A DNA stretch of 53,164 bases from UBA5734 sp964528645 (GTDB lineage: Bacteria > Bacillota > Clostridia > Saccharofermentanales > UBA5734). Below, piece by piece: positions 34,272-40,497 of this stretch (position 1 is the first letter of the stretch; every line of letters begins with the position of its first letter). Made by a program: the position numbers and the translations under genes. The notes beneath the pieces were generated by a model that saw nothing but the letters and a program-made list of their open reading frames with translations, was not told the DNA's origin and did not search any database. The stretch lies in NCBI GenBank assembly GCA_964528645.1, contig CAZGSR010000019.1, forward strand, positions 1 to 53,164. The letters are read 5' to 3'.

Positions 34272-34523
34272 ATGGAAAAAGAAACTATCATGATCGACGG
34301 CGTGCGTTACTATGCTGACCGTCCTCGCAGCTGCAGGGGCTGTTACTTTTGGAAGAACAGGAAAACTGGCTGCGTCCTCAAAAAGGAGAATTGTTACTAT
34401 CTGGCGGAAGCACCCAAACGGAAGTCTCCCTGCGAAGGCTGCTGCTATGGCCCATGTGTCAGCTTCTGCATGAAAAAGATCCTTGGATATAAGGGTGAGG
34501 AGGTGCCTGCCAGTGTGCGATAG
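34272..34523 (+). CDS. Small cysteine-rich element protein
   Basis: 83 residues with nine cysteines (21, 24, 34, 41, 54, 57, 58, 62 and 66) in CxxC and CxxCC patterns, suggesting a small zinc-binding protein. The function is unknown. Proteins of this kind are common just upstream of repA in Tn1549-like conjugative elements. The strong AAGGAGG site lies nine bases before the ATG. The next cysteine-rich frame begins inside its last codons, so the two are translationally linked. Confidence 0.7.
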   Translation: MEKETIMIDGVRYYADRPRSCRGCYFWKNRKTGCVLKKENCYYLAEAPKRKSPCEGCCYGPCVSFCMKKILGYKGEEVPASVR

Positions 34524-34755
34524 GAATGAAACGTTGAACCGGTGCAGGAAGCTGCTGGATACGCCTAATAAAGCAGACAGGACAAAAGAACCGCCCAAAT
34601 GCAGATGCTGCCCTTACTACCAGCCTGATTTCCGGTACCGGAGCTGTCTTTTCTCAGAATGCCCATATGGCAAGGCCAGAAATACGGCCTTCCGGAAAAA
34701 GCCGCTTCGGAATGAGAAGATCATCGGCAAGGAGGTGGGTGGTATGGATGCATGA
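34513..34755 (+). CDS. Second small cysteine-rich element protein
   Basis: About 80 residues with a CRCC-P-YY motif and further cysteines at CLFSEC, again like a zinc-binding protein, followed by a basic C-terminus. It is unrelated in detail to its neighbour and its function is unknown. The frame is open from a TTG at 34483. I chose the GTG at 34513, nine bases after AGGAGG and overlapping the previous stop. It overlaps the repA fragment by eight bases at its end. Confidence 0.6.
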   Translation: MCDRNETLNRCRKLLDTPNKADRTKEPPKCRCCPYYQPDFRYRSCLFSECPYGKARNTAFRKKPLRNEKIIGKEVGGMDA

Positions 34756-35038
34756 GTACTTTTACGGTGCACAGTCCAGCACATACTCCTTCATTCGGGT
34801 CCCCACGGTTCTTTTCACTGATGATCAGTACAAATATGTTTCGGCAGAGGCTAAAGTCCTGTATGGCCTGCTTCTAGCAAGAATGGATCTGTCAGCAAAA
34901 AACGGTTGGCTTGATGATCAGGGCCGGGTGTACATCATTTGTACCCTGTCAGAGATCATGGAGAAGCTGAACTGCGCTGATAATAAGAACAACGGAGAGC
35001 ATCTCCATGTTTGGCGTACTCACGCCTCTCCTCGCTAG
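34748..35038 (+). pseudogene. Truncated RepA_N replication initiator
   Basis: The first 80 or so residues match the N-terminal domain of plasmid/ICE replication initiator protein A: YSFIRVPTVLFTD, YVSAEAKVLYGLLLARMDLS, NGWLDDQGRVYII, LSEIMEKLNC. Shortly after LNCADNK the similarity ends and the frame runs into ParB sequence read out of frame, stopping at 35038. A normal RepA in these elements is several hundred residues. The 3' part, all of parA and the start of parB are missing through a deletion. Confidence 0.75.
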
Positions 35039-35576
35039 ACCACTTTCAGATGGATCTCTTGAGATTATCTCCGGTCACAGAAGAGCCCGTGCAGCTGAAG
35101 CTGCAGGTCTTACTGAAGTGCCAGCCTGCCTTGTGCTGCAGGCAAGGTCCCAGCTCAAAGCGATCTACAAGGACAATGCTGATACAATCATCGGCAATAT
35201 GGACTCCCAGATTTTCCTCGGCGGGTCTGAGCCTACGACTCTGAAGGAACTGGCAGAGGCCTTGGGCAAGGAAACCATTGATACCTTCAATACTTCCGAT
35301 ACACGAGGAAACAGCCCGAGCTACGGGACCAGCTACCAGAAGCTTGGAAAAGAACTGATGAGCCGCGATGAACTTGCTGTCATGAACGGCAGCAAGTGTG
35401 TCCTCCAGCTCAGAGGAGTTAGACCGTTCCTGTCGGACAAGTACGATATCACCCAACACCCGAACTACAAGTACACGTCCGATTTCGATAAGAAATACAC
35501 TTTTGACATCGAGAAGTATCTGAACCGGCGCATGAAACTGAAAGCTGAAGAAGAATTCGATGTCATACAGGCTTAA
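35007..35576 (+). pseudogene. ParB fragment fused to C-terminal VirD4/TraG coupling protein fragment
   Basis: A single 189-residue frame made of two unrelated pieces. Residues 2 to about 42 match the ParB N-terminal domain (FGVLTPLLARP, LEIISGHRRARAAEAAGL). From about residue 46 the sequence matches the C-terminal end of VirD4/TraG-type conjugation ATPases (SQLKAIYKDNADTIIGN, FLGG-EPTTLKELAEALGKETIDTFNT, SYQKLGKELMSRDELA, QLRGVRPFLSDKYDIT-HPN). The Walker A part of VirD4 is absent. The fusion is in frame but cannot have coupling-protein activity. It shows at least the second deletion within this element. Confidence 0.8.
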
Positions 35577-35594
35577 GGCAGCCCCCGGGCTGCC
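35577..35594. repeat. Perfect palindrome after the virD4 fragment
   Basis: GGCAGCCC/GGGCTGCC inverted repeat directly after the stop codon at 35576. There is no T run, so it is an RNA hairpin rather than a clear terminator. Confidence 0.55.
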
Positions 35595-35759
35595 GATACA
35601 TAGCGGTCCGGATCCAGTTCCGGGCTGCTTGTTGTCTGAATGAAGGTCAGACGCACCCACTGCCTGTAGAGGCAAATGAGTCGAGGGGTATGGCAATGGA
35701 CCGGACAAGTCAGGCAAAACCAATTCCACCCCTTCGGGGGAACCATTAAGGAGGCCTGT

Positions 35760-35975
35760 ATGGCTTTTTTCAACAGTGCAGTCGGTGTACTGCAGACTCT
35801 CGTTGTGGCGCTCGGCGCCGGTCTCGGTATCTGGGGTGCAATCAATCTGCTTGAGGGTTACGGCAACGATAACCCCGGTGCCAAGTCTCAGGGCATGAAG
35901 CAGCTGATGGCTGGCGGCGGTGTCGCGCTGATTGGTATCACCCTAGTACCTCTTCTTTCCGGCCTGTTCGGCTGA
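35760..35975 (+). CDS. Maff2-family small membrane protein of conjugative elements
   Basis: 71 residues with two hydrophobic helices (about 5-28 and 48-70) separated by a short polar loop with NDNPGAKSQGMKQLMAGGG. This is the pattern of the Maff2/VirB2-like pilin-type proteins encoded right after virD4 in Tn1549-type elements. The location here, 183 bp after the virD4 fragment, keeps that order. AAGGAGG lies five bases before the ATG, so it is intact and expressible, although the transfer apparatus is gone. An upstream in-frame extension to 35676 is rejected. Confidence 0.72.
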   Translation: MAFFNSAVGVLQTLVVALGAGLGIWGAINLLEGYGNDNPGAKSQGMKQLMAGGGVALIGITLVPLLSGLFG

Positions 35976-36022
35976 TTAAGGCCGGAGAGGGATGCGGGAT
36001 CCATCCCGCATCTTACATAGAA

Positions 36023-36034
36023 ACGTGACATCCT
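36023..36034 (+). repeat. 12-bp intergenic motif, copy 1
   Basis: GTGACATCCTTG, also at 37517-37528 and 38875-38886. Each copy lies 50-75 bp before the start of an element gene. Confidence 0.6.
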
Positions 36035-36087
36035 TGAGAAGTCCGGAGCTATGAATAAAATTGAATCTGAATGGGGAGGCATGTCCG

Positions 36088-36381
36088 ATGAAAGTCTTGA
36101 AAGCAATAGGAAAAGCGCTTCTATTACCGGTGATCTTGTTAGTCGGTGTCCTCCGACTTCTTCTAAAGATCGGGATGGAGCTATCGTCTATCGTTCTGGG
36201 AGCGCTGATGCTCATAGTATTAGGATGCATTGTGTTTACCATTTTTCATCACGCATGGAATTCTATGATGATTCTGATCGTGATGGAGGTTGGCTTAGTG
36301 TTAATTACAGCAGGAACCGGCCTCCTCGAGGGCCTTCTTCAGGCGGCAAGCAAAAGGTTAGGAGCTTTCATGAAATCATGA
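36088..36381 (+). CDS. Small membrane protein of the element, unknown function
   Basis: 97 residues with about three membrane helices (residues 8-26, 31-55 and 62-85) and a basic C-terminus. No catalytic motif is seen. The GGGGAGG ribosome site is eight bases before the ATG at 36088. An out-of-frame ATG at 36081 is a competing start. The position after the Maff2-like gene suggests a remnant of the conjugation membrane module. The gene follows one copy of the 12-bp motif GTGACATCCTTG at 36023. Confidence 0.6.
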   Translation: MKVLKAIGKALLLPVILLVGVLRLLLKIGMELSSIVLGALMLIVLGCIVFTIFHHAWNSMMILIVMEVGLVLITAGTGLLEGLLQAASKRLGAFMKS

Positions 36382-36414
36382 TGCGATGATTTCTATCAGG
36401 CAGGGGGTTTTTTA

Positions 36415-37134
36415 ATGAATGAAATTGATGTGTTCAGCAAACTAGAAGAAATCACCGCAGTCACTCAATTCGGTGAAGTATTCGGAGATGACACAGAAAA
36501 GGCTAAACAGATAGCTGACCATAAAAACTGGCTGCGGAATATCCGCCATGAGCGCCCTAATGTCACACATCCATTCAAAGTGGGAGTGTATATTCGTTAC
36601 TTCAATCAAACAAAATACGAAAACTATCTTTCTTATCATAAAAAACAGTTTCAGGACTCGATTGCCCTTTGCCCTAAATGGGAGTTCGTCGATTTCTATG
36701 TTGATAACGGTGCCTCTCCTCCATATATGGAAAATGCTCCGGCATGGAGCAACCTCATGGAGGATTGTATGTCAGGGAAAGTCGATCTGATAATCACCCA
36801 GAAAGTTTCAAATGTATCCAAAAACCCAGCTGAAATCTCTTTCTGCGCGAGACTTCTGGCTACACAGGCACACCCGGTAGGGATCTATTTTATCTCCGAA
36901 GATATAGCAGTTCAGAGGATGCTGGATAACGCCAAATATGGAAACAGATCGATCCTTCCAGAGCTGAGAGTTATTGAGTCTGGGATCCTGAAGGGCTTTG
37001 TTTCCATCAACCCCAGATGGGCCGGTTTTAAGGAGAAAGAATACTACCAAGCTTCCCAGAGCGTATACCTGACCACTGAGGAAGGCAATCGCCTGGATCT
37101 GTGCAAATCAACTGGGTCGGCGGAATCTGACTGA
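36415..37134 (+). CDS. Collapsed serine-recombinase-like protein, catalytic Ser absent
   Basis: 239 residues. Residues about 58-165 resemble the resolvase N-terminal domain in the form found in Tn1549-like elements (VGVYIRYFNQTKYENYLSYHKKQF, DLIITQKVSNVSKNPAEISFCARLL). The usual Y-x-R-x-S motif reads YIRYF, so the nucleophile serine is missing. Right after FISEDI the sequence jumps to what looks like the distal part of the same family (MLDNAKYGNRS, PELRVIESGILKGFVSINPRWAGF). This implies an in-frame internal deletion. It then ends early in a short unrelated tail. Recombinase activity is unlikely. Confidence 0.6.
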   Translation: MNEIDVFSKLEEITAVTQFGEVFGDDTEKAKQIADHKNWLRNIRHERPNVTHPFKVGVYIRYFNQTKYENYLSYHKKQFQDSIALCPKWEFVDFYVDNGASPPYMENAPAWSNLMEDCMSGKVDLIITQKVSNVSKNPAEISFCARLLATQAHPVGIYFISEDIAVQRMLDNAKYGNRSILPELRVIESGILKGFVSINPRWAGFKEKEYYQASQSVYLTTEEGNRLDLCKSTGSAESD

Positions 37135-37227
37135 GGAAAGGAACAGATGTCAGCGGTTGAAGACGCCGCGTTGGAAAGTCTGGGGATGCCGATACCCGAA
37201 TGTGTGGAGGCTCCCTGATATGCGTTA

Positions 37228-37251
37228 ACGATCCGGCCCGTATGAGCCGGA
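37228..37251. repeat. Hairpin before the excisionase-like gene
   Basis: GATCCGGC (37228-37235) pairs with GCCGGATC (37244-37251), 13 bp before the TAGGAGG ribosome site. There is no T run. It may act in the leader of the integrase module. Confidence 0.5.
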
Positions 37252-37280
37252 TCATACATATTTAGGAGGTGACAACCAAA

Positions 37281-37520
37281 ATGGAAAAGCTACTTACCAG
37301 GAAAGAGGCTGCAAAACTCCTTGGCATCAGCATTGATACGTTGGACGCTGCCAGGACAAAAGGCCAGGTTTCCTTTGTTCAGTATGTCGAGAACGGCTGC
37401 GTGTACTTTACGGAGCAGAGCCTTCAGGAATTCATAGCCCGGTCAACGCACAGGGCAAAACCGAAGGAAGTTAATACCGGCTCAACCTACAGAACCCCGA
37501 GAGCCCAGGCACGAAGGTGA
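37281..37520 (+). CDS. Excisionase-like helix-turn-helix protein
   Basis: 79 residues. The N-terminal MerR/excisionase-type helix-turn-helix (LLTRKEAAKLLGISIDTLDAARTKG) is followed by a short wing and a basic tail. Proteins of this type bind near att sites and direct excision, and they are usually encoded just before the integrase, as here (about 70 bp before it). A strong TAGGAGGTG ribosome site is present. It could also be only a transcription regulator of the integrases. Confidence 0.75.
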   Translation: MEKLLTRKEAAKLLGISIDTLDAARTKGQVSFVQYVENGCVYFTEQSLQEFIARSTHRAKPKEVNTGSTYRTPRAQARR

Positions 37521-37528
37521 CATCCTTG
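37517..37528 (+). repeat. 12-bp intergenic motif, copy 2
   Basis: GTGACATCCTTG overlapping the stop codon of the excisionase-like gene, 62 bp before integrase 1. Confidence 0.6.
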
Positions 37529-37589
37529 ATTGAATACAGGGCATCCTGAGAAAATGGAGCCGTATTGAAACACAAGGAGGTCACGCATT

Positions 37590-38801
37590 ATGCCAAAGAA
37601 AAGAATTCCGAATTTCAACTATAACTTGGTAACGATCAAGGGGCATCAGTACTACAAGGCTTATGTCCAGAACGCCGATGATAAGACCGTCATCGTTTAT
37701 GGGAAGACCATCGAAGAACTCTGCCAGAAGGTTGATGATGCCCAGCATCGTTCTGAAGAGGACGCCAAATACAGATCAGCTCCGACTGTGAAGGAATACG
37801 CAGAGAAATGGCTGCTGATGCAGTCTGCAAATGTCCGGGCCACAACGCTGATTGATTATACATCCAAGGTGAAGCGGCATATCATCGCGCCTCTCGGTCA
37901 CATGAAGATGACCGAGGTAACAGCGGATGATATCAAGATGGCCCTTGTCCCAGTTTCAAAGAAATCTGCGTCGGTCTTCAAATCCGTCAACATCCTTCTG
38001 AAGTGCATCTTCAACTCGGCTGAGGACAGCAAGATCATCCGATATAATCCCACGAGATTTCTCTCCACAAAGGGCGGTGGGGTTCCGCAGAAGGATCGTG
38101 AATCGCTCACCGACGAGCAGGTCGAAAAGCTTCTCGATACGATCCGGGAACTGCCACCCTATGTGTTCGTCATGATAGGCCTGTATGCAGGCCTTCGCCG
38201 GGAAGAGATCCTGGCACTCAAATGGGACTGCGTGTTTCTGGATACGGATACGCCTTACCTGCTGGTACGCAGAGCCTGGCACACAGAGAGCAACAGGCCA
38301 ATCATCATGACGGAACTGAAAACGAAGGCGGCGCGAAGAGACATTGCTATTCCGGACCGGCTGGCTGAATGCCTCAGAGAAGCCAAGGCAGCATCCACCT
38401 CGGAGTACGTCATCGCCAACGATGACGGGGGGCCTTTGTCATATTCACAGTTCAAGAACCTCTGGCGGTTCATTATTGTCCGAACGGCGAAACCCAGGAT
38501 CGCCAAAAAGAAGGTCGGTGGGAAGTATGTGAAGTATATGCTCTATCCCGAACTGGGTGCAATGGCAAAGAACAACGGCAAGGTCCAGTACGTTTTGGAC
38601 TTTGAAGTGACGCCTCATCAGCTGCGCCACACATATATCACAAACCTGATCGCTGCTGGCGTTGATCCGAAGACGGTTCAATATCTGGCCGGTCACGAAA
38701 ACAGTAAGATCACGATGGACATTTACGCGAAGGCAAAATATAACAGGCCGGAGGATGTTGCGCCGGCACTCGCGGATGCCTTTGCCATGTGGAATGAGTA
38801 A
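37590..38801 (+). CDS. Tyrosine recombinase (integrase), copy 1
   Basis: 403 residues. An N-terminal arm-binding segment (about 8-55) is followed by a SAM-like core-binding domain (about 65-160) and the catalytic domain. All catalytic residues can be read: Arg203 in GLRREE, His343 and Arg346 in HQLRHTY, His369 in LAGHENS and nucleophile Tyr379 in DIYAKA. It therefore appears active. AAGGAGG lies before the ATG. It is clearly a paralogue of the next gene. A terminator-like hairpin separates the two. Confidence 0.9.
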   Translation: MPKKRIPNFNYNLVTIKGHQYYKAYVQNADDKTVIVYGKTIEELCQKVDDAQHRSEEDAKYRSAPTVKEYAEKWLLMQSANVRATTLIDYTSKVKRHIIAPLGHMKMTEVTADDIKMALVPVSKKSASVFKSVNILLKCIFNSAEDSKIIRYNPTRFLSTKGGGVPQKDRESLTDEQVEKLLDTIRELPPYVFVMIGLYAGLRREEILALKWDCVFLDTDTPYLLVRRAWHTESNRPIIMTELKTKAARRDIAIPDRLAECLREAKAASTSEYVIANDDGGPLSYSQFKNLWRFIIVRTAKPRIAKKKVGGKYVKYMLYPELGAMAKNNGKVQYVLDFEVTPHQLRHTYITNLIAAGVDPKTVQYLAGHENSKITMDIYAKAKYNRPEDVAPALADAFAMWNE

Positions 38802-38820
38802 TTCAAAACCAGAGAAAAAC

Positions 38821-38860
38821 AGAGCGGGGATCGGGGAAAAGCCCAGGATCCTCGCTCTTT
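38821..38860 (+). terminator. Terminator-like hairpin between the two integrases
   Basis: AGAGCG at 38821 pairs with CGCTCT at 38852, with an inner GGATC/GATCC, followed by TTCTTT. It is imperfect but well placed 20 bp after the first integrase stop. Confidence 0.55.
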
Positions 38861-38874
38861 CTTTATACATAAGG

Positions 38875-38886
38875 GTGACATCCTTG
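38875..38886 (+). repeat. 12-bp intergenic motif, copy 3
   Basis: GTGACATCCTTG between the integrases, 72 bp before integrase 2 and just after the terminator-like hairpin. Confidence 0.6.
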
Positions 38887-38957
38887 CGAAAGCTCAGGTG
38901 TCACAAGAGAATGTAATCAATCCATACCGGATAGAATCTACCAAGGAGGAACATACA

Positions 38958-40157
38958 ATGGAAAACAAACAAGTAGCCCAGCCCACCTTCTCAAGGGTGA
39001 TGATCAAGGGGATCCCTTATTACAGGACCCGTATCAAAGATGCAGACGGCAAGCGTGTCAGCCTGTATGCCAGAACGGAGAAAGAGCTGGTTGTTAAGCT
39101 CGATATGGCCAGGGGTGAGATTGAAGATGCCAGATTCCGCAAGTACAATCCAACTGTTGCCGAATACACTGAGAAATGGCTGGTCATGCAGTCGGCTCAT
39201 ATTCAGCCCACAACGCTGGAAGGCTATACCTACGCCGCGAGGAAATACATAATCGAACCGCTTGGCGATATGTATATGTCTGAAGTCACGGCTGATGACA
39301 TCAAGCTGGCGATGGTGTCGGTCTCTAAGAAGTCCGAGGCTGTTTACAGCACCGTGAATATGCTGCTCAAGAGCATTTTCTACTCTGCTGAGTACAGCAA
39401 CCTGATCGAGGATAATCCCACGAAAAAGCTGAATGCAAAAGGTGGGACGCCCAAGAAGGAAAAGGAACCTCTGACTGATGCTCAAGCCAAAACGCTTCTG
39501 GATACAATCCGGGGCCTTCCGCCTTATGTGTTCGTTATGATAGGCCTATATTCCGGGCTGCGCCGCGAGGAGATCCTCGCCCTTCAGTGGGACTGCGTGT
39601 TTCTCGATGCTCCAACGCCCTACATTTCCGTGAGAAGGGCATGGCATGAGGAAAGCAACAGGCCGGTGATCAATACCGAGCTGAAAACGAAGTCTGCAAG
39701 AAGGGATGTTCCCATCCCGAAGGTCCTCGTGGATTGCCTCCGCGAAGAGAAAGCAAAGACGATATCAGATTATGTGATTGCTGACAGCGAAGGCCAGCCC
39801 CTTTCCTATTCTCAGTTCGTCCGGATCTGGAACTATATCAAGGTCCGCAGCACCGGAGTAAGGACGCTCTACAAATACGTGAACGGGCAGTCCATTAAGA
39901 AGAAGGTCACTCTGGAGCTCGGTCAGAAGTGCAGGAACAAGCCTAGTATTGTTTATGCCATTGATTTCCCGGTAACACCTCACCTGCTGCGCCACACGTA
40001 TATCACGAACCTGATCCACGCCGGAGTGGATCCCAAAACGGTCCAGCATCTGGCAGGGCATAAGAACAGCAAGGTTACAATGGACATTTACGCAAAGGTC
40101 AAGTATAATAAGCCCGAACAGTTATCTGCTGTCGTCAATGAGGCTCTCGAAAAGTGA
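38958..40157 (+). CDS. Tyrosine recombinase (integrase), copy 2
   Basis: 399 residues, collinear with copy 1 over its whole length and sharing long blocks (QWDCVFLDAPTPY against KWDCVFLDTDTPY; HLLRHTYITNLI; VDPKTVQHLAGH; MDIYAKV). The catalytic Arg in SGLRREE, HLLR, GHKNS and Tyr in DIYAKV are all kept. The N-terminal arm-binding part and the loop near 300-330 differ most. Copy 2 may therefore read different DNA sites. The upstream in-frame start at 38898 is rejected because AAGGAGG precedes the ATG at 38958. It is the gene nearest the right attachment site. Confidence 0.9.
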   Translation: MENKQVAQPTFSRVMIKGIPYYRTRIKDADGKRVSLYARTEKELVVKLDMARGEIEDARFRKYNPTVAEYTEKWLVMQSAHIQPTTLEGYTYAARKYIIEPLGDMYMSEVTADDIKLAMVSVSKKSEAVYSTVNMLLKSIFYSAEYSNLIEDNPTKKLNAKGGTPKKEKEPLTDAQAKTLLDTIRGLPPYVFVMIGLYSGLRREEILALQWDCVFLDAPTPYISVRRAWHEESNRPVINTELKTKSARRDVPIPKVLVDCLREEKAKTISDYVIADSEGQPLSYSQFVRIWNYIKVRSTGVRTLYKYVNGQSIKKKVTLELGQKCRNKPSIVYAIDFPVTPHLLRHTYITNLIHAGVDPKTVQHLAGHKNSKVTMDIYAKVKYNKPEQLSAVVNEALEK

Positions 40158-40190
40158 ATACAGGGGGCCTGTTTTTGTGAGGCAGGCGCT

Positions 40191-40212
40191 TAGTTAACGA
40201 AGGGGCTAACGG
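40191..40212. repeat. Arm-like repeat 3 at the right end
   Basis: TAGTTAACGAAGGGGCTAAC, followed by GG. It has the same orientation as the two copies at the left end. Together the three bracket the element. Confidence 0.6.
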
Positions 40213-40270
40213 GAAAGCCCAGGGCTTGAAAACCCAGTAAAATCAAGGGATACAGAGTTTGATTTTGCTC

Positions 40271-40321
40271 GAGTACGGCCTTAAAAAAGCCCGCAAGGCA
40301 TCCCAGTTCTCCAAGCGCTGA
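40271..40321 (+). pseudogene. Second copy of the rpsI 3' end (attR)
   Basis: Sixteen codons and a stop read EYGLKKARKASQFSKR, a good S9 C-terminus, but without the rest of the gene. Compared with intact rpsI (33724-33774) it keeps the protein pattern with many different codons. It is either the displaced original 3' end or the copy carried by the element, depending on which identical block was the crossover. Confidence 0.85.
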
Positions 40322-40393
40322 TTGCCCAGCCAAGCTTTGCCACAACGCTCTGCCATCCGGCAGTTCTGGCCAAGTCTTTTCTATTGCAACACC

Positions 40394-40432
40394 AGACCGG
40401 GCAGAGGAACAAACGCCTCTGCCCGGTCTTTG
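40394..40432 (+). terminator. Strong terminator, probably the original one of rplM-rpsI
   Basis: A perfect 14-bp stem AGACCGGGCAGAGG/CCTCTGCCCGGTCT with an 8-base loop, followed by TTT. It is 72 bp after the displaced rpsI stop, on the host side of the element. Confidence 0.85.
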
Positions 40433-40497
40433 CACGCCAGAGGATGCGCTATACTAAAGTCACACCAGAAATCACCAGATCATGAAAGGGACCTGAC

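Larger units (their letters stand above)
33725..40322. mobile_element. Internally deleted integrative element in the 3' end of rpsI
   Basis: About 6.6 kb between two copies of the rpsI 3' end. It carries two tyrosine recombinases and an excisionase-like protein at the right end. Arm-like repeats occur near both ends, and genes and gene fragments typical of Tn1549-like conjugative elements lie between (cysteine-rich proteins, RepA_N, ParB, VirD4, Maff2-like, recombinase). Most transfer genes are missing, including relaxase, VirB4 and VirB6. Several are fused by deletion. Base composition and codon use are more AT-rich than the flanking genome. Confidence 0.85.
40158..40497. other. Right end of the element and original rpsI downstream region
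   Basis: No gene. From left to right it contains arm-like repeat 3 (40191-40212), the displaced rpsI 3' end (40271-40321), host sequence, a strong terminator (40394-40429), and the leader of the amidohydrolase gene with a TATACT box at 40452 as a possible -10. Confidence 0.7.

Noticed and set aside
34483..34512. TTG start for the second cysteine-rich protein
   Set aside because: The AGGAGG ribosome site lies inside this stretch, pointing to the GTG at 34513.
35577..35594. Rho-independent terminator after the virD4 fragment
   Set aside because: The stem is perfect but no T run follows, so it is listed only as a palindrome.
37147..37218. 23-codon ORF after the recombinase-like gene
   Set aside because: Too short, with no ribosome site of note. 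It is probably residue of the deleted recombinase or following gene.
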